64,000 nucleotides of DNA. Source: Candidatus Ideonella esbjergensis (GTDB taxonomy: Bacteria; Pseudomonadota; Gammaproteobacteria; Burkholderiales; Burkholderiaceae_C). The notes under the pieces were generated by a model. That model was not told the origin of the DNA. It did no database searches and saw only the letters and a list, made by a program, of their open reading frames with translations. Each line of letters opens with the position of its first letter. Within the stretch, counting starts at the first letter, position 1. Position numbers and translations under genes: made by a program. Shown one piece after another: positions 35,105-43,049 of the stretch. The stretch lies in assembly GCA_016710065.1 (NCBI GenBank), contig JADJLP010000002.1, positions 248,001 through 312,000 on the forward strand. The letters are read 5' to 3'.

Positions 35105-35162
35105 AAAAGGGTGTCCAGACCTGTTCCTACCCACCATTCCATCTATCCACGGAGTTCATCGC

Positions 35163-35924
35163 ATGATCAAGAAGACCCTCATTTCGTTCGCCGCCACCAC
35201 CGTGCTGGCTGCCGCTCCCACCCTCGGCTTTGCCGAAGAGGCTGCGCCTGCTGCCAGCCCGCTGTCGTTCAATGTGGGTCTGGTCACCGATTACCGCTAT
35301 CGCGGCATTTCGCAATCGCGCCTGCAACCGGCCCTGCAAGGCGGTGCCGACTACGCGTTTGCCAGCGGCTCTTACGTGGGCACCTGGCTGTCCACCATCA
35401 AGTGGATCAAGGACACCCCCACCGCTGGCAGCACGCCCGTGGAATGGGACATCTATGGCGGCCACAAGGGTGAACTCACCAAGGGTCTGGCCTATGACGT
35501 GGGTGGCCTGTACTACGCTTACCTGAACAACAAGTACTCGAACGTGGGCGCCAACGCCGACACCTTCGAAATCTACGGTGCACTGACCTACGGCACCGTC
35601 ACCGCCAAGTACTCGCACTCGGTGACCAACCTGTTCGGCAACATCGACAGCAAGAACAGCGGCTACTTCGAGGCAGCAGCCACCTTCGATCTGGGTGGTG
35701 GCTGGACCGTGGCACCGCACATTGGCTACCAGGACGTGAAGGGCCCGGCCGCGACCGACGCCACCTACACCGATTACTCGCTGACCGTTGCCAAGGATTT
35801 TGGCGGTGGTCTGACGGGCACCTTGGCTGTGGTGGGCACCGACGCCAAGGAATCCTTCTACACGCTGGCCAACAAGTTCAACGGCAAGAACGGCGTTGTG
35901 GCTGGCCTGAAGTACGGCTTCTGA
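35163..35924 (+). CDS. TorF-family putative porin
   Basis: 253 residues with a Sec signal peptide (MIKKTLISFAATTVLAAAPT, cleaved near residue 24). A beta-barrel follows with alternating aromatic strands: LVTDYRYRGISQSRLQPALQ is the family's signature, and the protein ends GVVAGLKYGF with a terminal Phe, as outer-membrane proteins do. Start ATG at 35163, with GGAG in front; a GTG-style extension from 35058 has no signal peptide. In Burkholderiales this gene commonly sits upstream of glnK and amtB, as here, so it may admit nitrogenous solutes. The substrate is not established. Confidence 0.85.
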   Translation: MIKKTLISFAATTVLAAAPTLGFAEEAAPAASPLSFNVGLVTDYRYRGISQSRLQPALQGGADYAFASGSYVGTWLSTIKWIKDTPTAGSTPVEWDIYGGHKGELTKGLAYDVGGLYYAYLNNKYSNVGANADTFEIYGALTYGTVTAKYSHSVTNLFGNIDSKNSGYFEAAATFDLGGGWTVAPHIGYQDVKGPAATDATYTDYSLTVAKDFGGGLTGTLAVVGTDAKESFYTLANKFNGKNGVVAGLKYGF

Positions 35925-35951
35925 TCACTCGGAACAACAAAGGAAACAACC

Positions 35952-36290
35952 ATGAAGATGGTGACCGCAATCGTCAAGCCGTTCAAGCTTGATGAAGTCC
36001 GTGAAGCCCTGAGCGCCATCGGCGTGCAAGGCATCACGGTGACCGAAGTCAAGGGCTTCGGCCGTCAGAAGGGCCACACCGAGCTGTACCGCGGCGCGGA
36101 GTACGTGGTGGACTTTCTGCCCAAAGTGAAGGTGGAAGCGGCGATTGACGACGCGCTCGTCGACCGCGTGATCGAGGCCATCGAAGGTTCGGCCCGCACC
36201 GGCAAGATCGGTGACGGCAAGATCTTCGTTTCGGACCTGGAACAAGTGGTGCGCATCCGCACCGGCGAAACCGGCAAGGACGCTCTCTGA
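35952..36290 (+). CDS. glnK: P-II family nitrogen regulator
   Basis: 112 residues, full length. It senses 2-oxoglutarate and ATP/ADP and, when not uridylylated, blocks AmtB. The T-loop reads GHTELYRGAEYVVDF, with the uridylylation target Tyr51. The signature KVKVEAAIDDALVDRVIEAI and the C-terminal GKIGDGKIFVSDLEQVVRIR are canonical. AAGGA lies seven bases before the ATG. It is followed 36 bp later by amtB and preceded by the porin gene, a standard arrangement transcribed from the sigma-54 promoter at 35089. Confidence 0.97.
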   Translation: MKMVTAIVKPFKLDEVREALSAIGVQGITVTEVKGFGRQKGHTELYRGAEYVVDFLPKVKVEAAIDDALVDRVIEAIEGSARTGKIGDGKIFVSDLEQVVRIRTGETGKDAL

Positions 36291-36326
36291 GCGCACCTTT
36301 GTAGTCACCAGGAACCCACACACATC

Positions 36327-37862
36327 ATGAAAAAGCTGATCGCTTCCCTGGCTCTGGGCTTGGCCGCCCTGGGCTTTGCGGGCGCGTCTTTCGCGCAAGA
36401 CGCTGCCTCCGCCCCCGCCGCTGCGGCCTCCATGGCCGAAGCCCCCGCCGCTGCCGCCAGCGCAGATGCCCCCGCTGCTGCCACAGCACCTGCAGAAGCG
36501 GCCTCCGCCGCCGCTGCCCCTGCCCCCGTGCCCAACAAGGGCGACACCGCCTGGATGATGGTCTCGACCCTGCTGGTCATCCTGATGACCGTGCCGGGCC
36601 TGGCCCTGTTCTACGGTGGCCTGGTGCGCAGCAAGAACATGCTGAGCGTGCTGATGCAGGTGATGGTCACCTTCTCGATGATCGTCGTGCTGTGGGCCAT
36701 CTACGGCTACAGCTTGGCGTTCACCGAGGGCAATGCCTTCATCGGTGGCTTCGACCGCTTGTTCATGAAGGGCGTCTGGGACAACGCTGCAGGCACCTTC
36801 GCGAATGCGGCCACCTTCAGCAAGGGTGTCTACATCCCCGAGATCGTGTTCGCGGCCTTCCAGGCCACGTTCGCGGGCATCACCTGCACGCTGATCGTGG
36901 GCTCGTTCGCTGAGCGCATCAAGTTCTCTGCCGTGCTGGCCTTCTGCGCGCTGTGGTTCACCTTCAGCTACGCGCCTATCGCCCACATGGTCTGGTTCTG
37001 GATGGGCCCGGACGCCTACTCGGGCAAGGAAGTGGTTGACGCCATGAACGGCAAGGCCGGCTACATCTGGCAGATGGGTGCGCTGGACTTTGCTGGCGGT
37101 ACCGTGGTGCACATCAACGCCGCTGTGGCGGGCCTGGTGGGTGCATTCATGATCGGCAAGCGCATCGGCTATGGCAAGGAATCGATGGCCCCGCACAGCC
37201 TGACGCTCACGATGGTCGGTTCCGCCCTGCTGTGGGTGGGCTGGTTCGGCTTCAACGCCGGCTCGGCACTCGAAGCCAACGGTTTCGCCGCCCTGGCCTT
37301 CATCAACACCTTCGTGGCCACGGCCGCTGCGGTGCTGTCGTGGTCGGCCGGTGAGGCGCTGCACAAGGGCAAGGCCTCGATGCTGGGCGCTGCGTCTGGT
37401 GCGGTGGCTGGCCTGGTGGCCATCACCCCGGCAGCGGGCAACGTGGGCATCGGCGGTGCGCTGATCATCGGCCTGATCGCCGGCTTCGCTTGCCTGTGGG
37501 GTGTGACCGGCCTGAAGAAGATGCTGGGCGCGGACGACACGCTGGACGTGTTTGGCGTGCACGGCGTGGGCGGCATCCTGGGTGCGCTGCTGACCGGTGT
37601 GTTCAATTCGCCCAACCTGGGTGGCCCGAGCGCTGTGGCCGACTGGGTGACCGTGGGCATGATCGCCCCTGACGCCTACACCATCGCAGGCCAGGTGTGG
37701 ATCCAGGCCAAGGCCGTGCTGATCACCATCGTGTGGTCGGGAGTGGTCTCGCTGGCGGCCTACAAGCTGGTGGACATGCTGATCGGTCTGCGCGTGCCGG
37801 AAGAAGAGGAACGCGAAGGTCTGGACATCACGTCGCACGGGGAAACTGCGTACAACAAGTGA
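36327..37862 (+). CDS. amtB: Ammonium transporter
   Basis: 511 residues. A Sec signal peptide (MKKLIASLALGLAALGFAGA) is followed by an unusually long Ala/Pro-rich segment (residues about 24-70) before the first transmembrane helix. The eleven-helix Amt core follows, with the signature DFAGGTVVHINAAVAGLVGA (pore His in VVHIN) and the second pore His in FGVHGVGGILGALLTGVF. Start codon follows the glnK stop by 36 bp. The Ala-rich linker, encoded by GCC/GCT repeats, is common in betaproteobacterial AmtB. GlnK binding at the cytoplasmic face is expected. Confidence 0.96.
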   Translation: MKKLIASLALGLAALGFAGASFAQDAASAPAAAASMAEAPAAAASADAPAAATAPAEAASAAAAPAPVPNKGDTAWMMVSTLLVILMTVPGLALFYGGLVRSKNMLSVLMQVMVTFSMIVVLWAIYGYSLAFTEGNAFIGGFDRLFMKGVWDNAAGTFANAATFSKGVYIPEIVFAAFQATFAGITCTLIVGSFAERIKFSAVLAFCALWFTFSYAPIAHMVWFWMGPDAYSGKEVVDAMNGKAGYIWQMGALDFAGGTVVHINAAVAGLVGAFMIGKRIGYGKESMAPHSLTLTMVGSALLWVGWFGFNAGSALEANGFAALAFINTFVATAAAVLSWSAGEALHKGKASMLGAASGAVAGLVAITPAAGNVGIGGALIIGLIAGFACLWGVTGLKKMLGADDTLDVFGVHGVGGILGALLTGVFNSPNLGGPSAVADWVTVGMIAPDAYTIAGQVWIQAKAVLITIVWSGVVSLAAYKLVDMLIGLRVPEEEEREGLDITSHGETAYNK

Positions 37863-37921
37863 TGTTCTCAGGAGCGGGGGTGAGGGCCCCTGCTTCTTGC
37901 AACGCAATTCGAGCGAGTTAG

Positions 37922-37948
37922 GGCCGTCCCAGGGGACGGCCTTTTTTT
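37922..37948 (+). terminator. Rho-independent terminator after amtB
   Basis: GGCCGTCCC (37922-37930) pairs with GGGACGGCC (37933-37941), followed by seven T. It ends the porin-glnK-amtB operon. Confidence 0.92.
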
Positions 37949-37975
37949 GTCTTCGTCATTCCCGCTTCACTTCCA

Positions 37976-38052
37976 CGTCATTCCCGCGCAGGCGGGAATC
38001 CAGGCTGTTGGTGCTGCCGGTGGATCCCCGCCTGCGCGGGGATGACGGGGCG
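37976..38052. repeat. 77-bp dRS3-like paired unit, identical to 51841-51917
   Basis: Begins CGTCATTCCCGCGCAGG and ends GGGGATGACGGGGCG, with palindromes at 37980-37999 and 38024-38043. By eye it is identical over 77 bp, including the spacer, to the copy at 51841-51917. The rest of the gap to 38323 has no recognised feature. Confidence 0.9.
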
Positions 38053-38322
38053 TTGACGATCAGCGCCTTTCGGGTTGCGCTTTCGCCGCGCACCAGAGCA
38101 CTCACACCTGCGCCTCGCCATGCGGTTTGCCGCGCCGGTGGATGATCTTGTGCAGCCGACTATCATCTCCAATCGACGGCCAGCCTTGGCGATCAGGCAA
38201 GTTGCAGTCGCGCAATGCGGTTTGGCCTGCCAGTGTCGATGGCGCCCTCAGGATTGGGGCCAGGCAGAAAGTAGTTTGAGGTATGCCCCGCATCCGGGCA
38301 TTCAGCGACAGAGAGCATTGAC

Positions 38323-40038
38323 TTGAAGAATCGGAGTCGCCCCAACCGGTCCACAGTCAAAGTCTTGGACGAGGCAGACAGGGCCCTTGCTGCTCGACTG
38401 ACTGAATTGGTCGATCAGGCGCAACAGCTCCTGGATGCGCATGACAACGAGCGTGGACAGGCGGTTGTAGCGCAGGCGCGATCTTTGGACCCAAACAGTT
38501 CGCTCCAACACCCTGCGAACGTGTTCGTCCAGACACAAGCCGCGCTCTTGGCGCTGCGACGTGGCGACAGAATCGAGTCTGCGCGGCTTGCCTGGTCTGC
38601 TCTGGCCCTGGCCAATGACCTGGCCCAGCCTCAGCTTCAGGCCCATGCGCATCTGGCCGTAACCCGGGTCTCCTTGGCGATAGGGGACTTGAACGATGCA
38701 TTGTCCGAGCTCGAACAGGGATGGGCCCATGTCAAAGGCGGACTCGACCTGTCGTTGCGGTTCTGGTATCAGACCAATTTTGGAATTGCCCTGAGTGACC
38801 TCGACCATGACGATGAGGCGGTCGAGTGGTTCAGGCAGGCTGCCACGACGGCCCAGGAGCTGGGCGCGGCCACTCTCATCGGGCTGAGTGCAGCCAACCT
38901 GAGCGCCCCTTGGGTTGACATTGCCGGCCGTGCCTACGCCAGAGGTGATAGAGATGCGGCAATGCAGGCTTGGCAAGCCGCGCTGGACGCGACCAGCATT
39001 GCTCTTCCTTTGATCCAGCAGCGCAACGTCAAGGCATGGACCATCACGGCGGTCATGAACCGCAGTACAGCGCTCGGTGGACTCGGGCGCACAGACGAGG
39101 CCCTGGCAGGCCTGGCGTTGGCGTTCGAACTCGCGACAGAAAGCGGCAACCTGGATGCCCTGGCCAAAGTGCACTTCAACCGGGCACAGATCAGCCATCG
39201 CGCTGGCAATGTAGCGACCGCTCTTGCGGAACTGAAGCTTGCGATTGATGTCGGAGAGGCGGGTCAATCGCTGACCACCCGGATCACCATTTTCGAGCTT
39301 GCCACTGTCGTTGCAGAGCAGTCGGGTGACTGTGTGCAAGCGCTGGCGTATTCCCGTCGGCACCATGTCCTGTACGTGGAGGCGGCCACGGACCGAGCCA
39401 TCCTGCGTTCGAAGTTGCTGGCGGTGCGGATGGAAACCGACCGCGCCCAGGCCGAGGCTGTCGCCGAGCGCGAGAGCAGGCTCTCGTTGTCCAAGAGCTA
39501 TCGAGCGCTCGAGGTGAAGGCCAAGAGCCTGCAGCACGAAGCCACCCACGACGCGCTGACGGGGCTCTTCAATCGGCGTGAGCTCATTCGCTACCTGAGC
39601 GCTTCCCATGCCGACGCGGCCTCGAGTGACAGGCGTCTGTACCTGGCGATGCTGGACGTCGATCACTTCAAGTCCATCAATGACCAGCATTCACATCTGG
39701 TTGGTGATCGCGTATTGAGACAAATCGGGTCATTGCTCAATATCGCCAGTCGAGACCGCGACTTCGCCGCTCGCTTTGGTGGCGAAGAATTCATTGTGGT
39801 GATGGGGGACGTCAGGCCTCAGCAGGCCACCCTGGTCGCTGAGCGCCTTCGGCAGGCCATACAGGACTTTGACTGGACAGTCGTGGCCCCTGGCTTGCAG
39901 GTGACGGCAAGCCTCGGGGTTTGCGACATTGCGAGCTTGCCTGACCCGGTGAGCGGATTGGCCGAAGTGGACAAGCTGCTTTACGCGGCAAAGGCACAAG
40001 GCCGGAACCGGGTCGTTTGCGACATTGCTGCCGGGTAG
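38323..40038 (+). CDS. Diguanylate cyclase with N-terminal TPR-like domain
   Basis: 571 residues starting at a TTG (38323), with GAGAG seven bases upstream. Residues about 20-370 form helical TPR-like repeats (for example EALAGLALAFELATESGNLD). A coiled-coil linker (AEAVAERESRLSLSKSYRAL) leads to a GGDEF domain: THDALTGLFNRREL, LAMLDVDHFKSINDQHSHL and the A-site GGEEF at 486-490. An inhibitory I-site RDRD is at 477-480. It should make c-di-GMP, with product feedback. No membrane segment or signal peptide, so a cytoplasmic protein. It is convergent with the lipoprotein gene at 40079. Confidence 0.9.
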   Translation: MKNRSRPNRSTVKVLDEADRALAARLTELVDQAQQLLDAHDNERGQAVVAQARSLDPNSSLQHPANVFVQTQAALLALRRGDRIESARLAWSALALANDLAQPQLQAHAHLAVTRVSLAIGDLNDALSELEQGWAHVKGGLDLSLRFWYQTNFGIALSDLDHDDEAVEWFRQAATTAQELGAATLIGLSAANLSAPWVDIAGRAYARGDRDAAMQAWQAALDATSIALPLIQQRNVKAWTITAVMNRSTALGGLGRTDEALAGLALAFELATESGNLDALAKVHFNRAQISHRAGNVATALAELKLAIDVGEAGQSLTTRITIFELATVVAEQSGDCVQALAYSRRHHVLYVEAATDRAILRSKLLAVRMETDRAQAEAVAERESRLSLSKSYRALEVKAKSLQHEATHDALTGLFNRRELIRYLSASHADAASSDRRLYLAMLDVDHFKSINDQHSHLVGDRVLRQIGSLLNIASRDRDFAARFGGEEFIVVMGDVRPQQATLVAERLRQAIQDFDWTVVAPGLQVTASLGVCDIASLPDPVSGLAEVDKLLYAAKAQGRNRVVCDIAAG

Positions 40039-40052
40039 TCACATGCTGAAGG

Positions 40053-40071
40053 CCCCCGGCGTTGCCGGGGG
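40053..40071. terminator. GC-rich hairpin between convergent genes
   Basis: CCCCCGGC (40053-40060), loop GTT, GCCGGGGG (40064-40071). No U-tract on either side, so it may act as a weak or Rho-assisted bidirectional terminator between the cyclase and the lipoprotein gene. Confidence 0.45.
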
Positions 40072-40078
40072 ATGGTTG

Positions 40079-42175
40079 CTACTCAGCCGCGAATCGCCCG
40101 GTTGTGCTCACAAAGCTGACAGGCATGAAGATGCCACTGCCGGCATATTGAAGTGTGATCGCATCGAATTGACCGCCCGCCAGCGAGCCTGCGACGCCGA
40201 CCGTGGTTCGGGCAATGGCGGATGTATAGAGCTGCGCCCCCATGGCGGCGGCGGCCAGACTGCTGCCGTCGGATGACATGGCCACCGAGGCCCAACTGCG
40301 ACTGCTCTCGTGGGCGACCCAGGTGAAGCCGGCATCGTTGGACGTGTAGAGCCGGCCATTGGTGTCTGCCGCCAGGAGCTTGTTGCCGTCAGCGGACGAG
40401 GTCACGGACACCCAGTCGCGAGCGCTTTCGTGCGCAAGCCAGGTTGCGCCAGAGTCGGCAGAGGTGTAGATCTGCCCGCCGATCTCGGCGGCCACGAGCT
40501 TGATGCCATCGGACGATGAGGCCGTGGCGCCCCACCAGCGAATGCTCTCTTGCGCGGTCCAGGTGGTCCCCGAGTCTTGCGAGGTATAGAGCCACCCGTA
40601 GCCATCGGCGGCCAAGAGCCGGCTGCCGTCGGCCGACGAGGCGACCGACATCCACGAGCGCGTGCTGTCGCGCGGTGTCCAAGTGCCCCCAGAGTCGGTG
40701 GAGGTGTAGAGCTGCCCAGACACAACGGCGGCGACAAGCTTGGTGCCATCGGCCGACGACGCAACCGCCATCCACGAGCGATTGCTGTCGCGGGCGGTCC
40801 ACGATGCACCGGCGTTTGAAGACGTATAGATCTGCCCCCCAAAGGCGGCTGCGACGAGGTTGTTGCCATCGGCCGAGGAAGCGACGGCATACCAGTTACG
40901 GTTGCTCTCTCGTGCAATCCACGTGGCGCCACGGTCCGTGGAGGTGTAGATCTGGCCAGCGTAGACGGCCGCCACGAGCTTGCCGCCGTCAGCCGACGAC
41001 GCAATGGTTTGCCAGTTGTGAACGGTCTCGCGAGAGGTCCAACTGGATCCGGCCATCATGCCGGGCAGCCCCTTGATCACGATCGATTGACCAGCGTTCT
41101 GGGAAATCTTCCAACCGCCGGCGCCCACGCCGCTGACTTGCACCAAATCTCCTACTGCAGGGGCGGTGGGCAAATTGACGACGACCTGAGCCGGGTTGTT
41201 CGCAAGGTAGCCCGTATTGACGACGGCTTGCACGCTTGTGGTGGTGACATCAACCCAGGTGATCCCGGCGCCGGGTGCGCCGTTGCAGTTGTAGGACGTG
41301 CTGGTGACTTCGGTGGCGTCGAGTACAGCGTTGATGTTGGTGTCTATCCCGGCAGTGACCTTGCTCCCGCCGTAGGTGCAGTTGGCACCCGCCGATTCCG
41401 GCACGATGGCCAAAAGGCTGTTCAAGCCATTGGTGCCATTGGTGCCGTTGGAACCGTTCGTGCCATTGGTGCCATTGGTGCCATTGGTACCGTTGGCGCC
41501 ATTCGTACCGTTGGCGCCGCCGCAAACGTAGCTTGTAGACACGACTTCCAAGGCGTCGAGAGCGCCATTGCGGTTCGTGTCCATTCCCGCAGTGATCATG
41601 GTGCCGCCGTTCGCGCAATTCGATCCCGCCGATTCGGCGGTGAGTTTCACGAGCGTGGAAAGGCCGTCACTGCCTGCGAGCCCTGTGGCACCTGTTGAGC
41701 CGGTTGCGCCTGTTGGGCCTGTTGGGCCTGTTGGGCCTGTTGGGCCTGTTGGGCCGGCCGGACCTGCGGGGCCGGTGGCACCTGTCGCACCGGTTGCCCC
41801 CGTGTTCCCCGCTGGCCCAGCCGGCCCTGTCGCGCCTGTTGCACCGGATGCTCCGTCAACACCGGCGGCGCCAGTTGCTCCGTTGCAGACAAACTGAATG
41901 CTGCTGACTTCGCTTGCGTCAAGCGCACCATTGGCGTTCGCGTCAGGGCCCGCGCCTATCCTGCTGCCACCCGCCGCGCAATTGCTGCCCGCCACCTCCG
42001 TGGTGACCGCGACCAGCGTGCTCAGTCCATCGGTCCCGTCTGACCCCGCACCGCCACACCCTACCAGGGCAAGTGCCACGAGGGTGCCGATGGTTAGCCT
42101 CATCGGAAGGCCACCCACGGTTTGGGAGGGTTGAGTCGACGGCCTTGGCCTCGACAGATGAGATTCTTCGTGCAT
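40079..42175 (-). CDS. Collagen-like, seven-bladed-propeller lipoprotein
   Basis: 698 residues from the ATG at 42175, which has AAGGAG six bases in front. A lipobox, LVALALVGCGG, gives Cys40. Three copies of a roughly 50-residue module (DGLSTLV...AGSNC...GG...AG.D.N.NGALDA.EV) lie at about 50-98, 170-218 and 250-298. Between the first two is a collagen-like Gly-X-Thr/Pro stretch (about 100-169); between the second and third is an Asn-Gly-Thr repeat (221-249). From about residue 390 there are seven 40-residue repeats (W-x-x-R-x-S... ASSADG..LVAA...G.IYTS.D.GAT), which predicts a beta-propeller. Probably surface-exposed; ligand unknown. An alternative start at 42103 begins directly at the signal peptide. 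Confidence 0.8.
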   Translation of the reverse strand: MHEESHLSRPRPSTQPSQTVGGLPMRLTIGTLVALALVGCGGAGSDGTDGLSTLVAVTTEVAGSNCAAGGSRIGAGPDANANGALDASEVSSIQFVCNGATGAAGVDGASGATGATGPAGPAGNTGATGATGATGPAGPAGPTGPTGPTGPTGPTGATGSTGATGLAGSDGLSTLVKLTAESAGSNCANGGTMITAGMDTNRNGALDALEVVSTSYVCGGANGTNGANGTNGTNGTNGTNGSNGTNGTNGLNSLLAIVPESAGANCTYGGSKVTAGIDTNINAVLDATEVTSTSYNCNGAPGAGITWVDVTTTSVQAVVNTGYLANNPAQVVVNLPTAPAVGDLVQVSGVGAGGWKISQNAGQSIVIKGLPGMMAGSSWTSRETVHNWQTIASSADGGKLVAAVYAGQIYTSTDRGATWIARESNRNWYAVASSADGNNLVAAAFGGQIYTSSNAGASWTARDSNRSWMAVASSADGTKLVAAVVSGQLYTSTDSGGTWTPRDSTRSWMSVASSADGSRLLAADGYGWLYTSQDSGTTWTAQESIRWWGATASSSDGIKLVAAEIGGQIYTSADSGATWLAHESARDWVSVTSSADGNKLLAADTNGRLYTSNDAGFTWVAHESSRSWASVAMSSDGSSLAAAAMGAQLYTSAIARTTVGVAGSLAGGQFDAITLQYAGSGIFMPVSFVSTTGRFAAE

Positions 42176-42374
42176 AGCGGTCTCCTTGCCCAGTACGACG
42201 CTGCCCGTACAACTCCGGATCCCGCAAGCATGACCTGGCTCGTGTCGGAATTCGGGCCGCGAATGCGCAGTGTTCAAGCTTGCTGGAACGTCTGATCTGC
42301 AGAAGAAACCCCGGGTTGAGGGAGTTGTAACGGTGGCCTGCAGACGCCTGACGCTAGGCCGAGTCACCAGTGGG

Positions 42375-42662
42375 TCAATCATTTTCGACTCGTGTGACAT
42401 GGGCGGTTTGAGCCCATTTTGCGTGCGTCATGCTAAGTTCGCGCTCAATCTCAATCATTCTTGAAGTGACACGCCCCAATATTTTCCAGTCAAATTCACT
42501 TGATGGCGCCGCGCGATGAATATCCCTGAGGCAATAAACCAGCTTGACGGTGGATTGACACAGTAACTTTGCATAGTCTAACTCGCCCTTTTGCATCGCC
42601 AACAATATCGCGTCACCACCAATTTCAAGGGTTTCAAGGTACCCCGAAACATCTTTGATCAA
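42375..42662 (-). CDS. Small hypothetical protein
   Basis: 95 residues starting at a TTG (42662) preceded by a good site, CACGGAGAAGATC. The sequence is helical and mixed-charge (LETLEIGGDAILLAMQKGEL, YAKLLCQSTVKLVYCLRDIH), unlike the shadow frames around it. I do not recognise it. Its codons are less GC-rich than the neighbours. It lies upstream of, and on the same strand as, the collagen-like lipoprotein gene, 200 bp apart. It could be a real small gene of an accessory region or a remnant. Confidence 0.45.
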   Translation of the reverse strand: MIKDVSGYLETLEIGGDAILLAMQKGELDYAKLLCQSTVKLVYCLRDIHRAAPSSEFDWKILGRVTSRMIEIERELSMTHAKWAQTAHVTRVEND

Positions 42663-43049
42663 GATCTTCTCCGTGACAGTTGATGTGGCGGCATTTGTAC
42701 CAGTAGCCGCAGCTGCCGATTCGGATGATTTGCTGGGTTATTGCCCGCCAAATAGAATATAAAAAATTATTAAACTTGACGCATGAGTGAGTGAAACAGG
42801 CCGTCATTTGATGCACTGGATGCTGCGCCCACGAAACATTCAACTACACATCAAAATATATTAAATGTTGCTAGAGTGAAATTTGCTGGCACACTATTTC
42901 ACGAATGGCCGTAAAGCCGTGGCCAAAGAATGCCAGGAAACCTGGGCGAGTGGGCAATTTTATTAACTTTTAATCTAAATGGGCTGGTCCGTCGCGATGC
43001 TCACTTTGCTCTCATTCAGCAGGATTTGGCAGGCCAGGCCTGACTGAGC
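42663..43049 (+). other. AT-rich intergenic region with a structured leader candidate
   Basis: 387 bp without coding features. From about 42885 the plus strand can fold: CTATT (42894-42898) pairs with AATGG (42904-42908), then CGTAAAGCC, a GGCC-bounded hairpin, and CCAGG-AAA-CCTGG (42933-42945). The string GGCACAC...AATGGC-CGTAAAGCC resembles the 5' half of a c-di-GMP-I riboswitch, but the GNRA loop and its receptor are not evident. The structure would lie in the leader of the Roadblock gene cluster. T-rich sequence follows at 42956-42974. Confidence 0.25.

Larger units (their letters stand above)
34728..35162 (+). other. Intergenic region between comM and the nitrogen operon
   Basis: 435 bp. 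From left to right it holds a GGTGC/GCACC-rich stretch with a good NtrC-like dyad (34827-34841), a dRS3-like paired unit (34968-35040), a sigma-54 promoter (35089-35104) and the leader of the porin gene. No coding sequence is seen. It must also contain the comM promoter on the minus strand, which I could not place. Confidence 0.6.

Noticed and set aside
35925..37907. A 660-codon open frame on the minus strand across glnK and amtB
   Set aside because: It is opposite two unmistakable genes, is rich in His, Gln, Gly and Arg and has no domain. It is an effect of GC-rich codon use. Similar long antisense frames opposite kup, comM, epsF and the DUF1501 gene were dropped for the same reason.
40053..40071. 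Intrinsic terminator for the cyclase gene
   Set aside because: The stem is strong but there is no U-tract on either strand, so it is kept only as a low-confidence hairpin.
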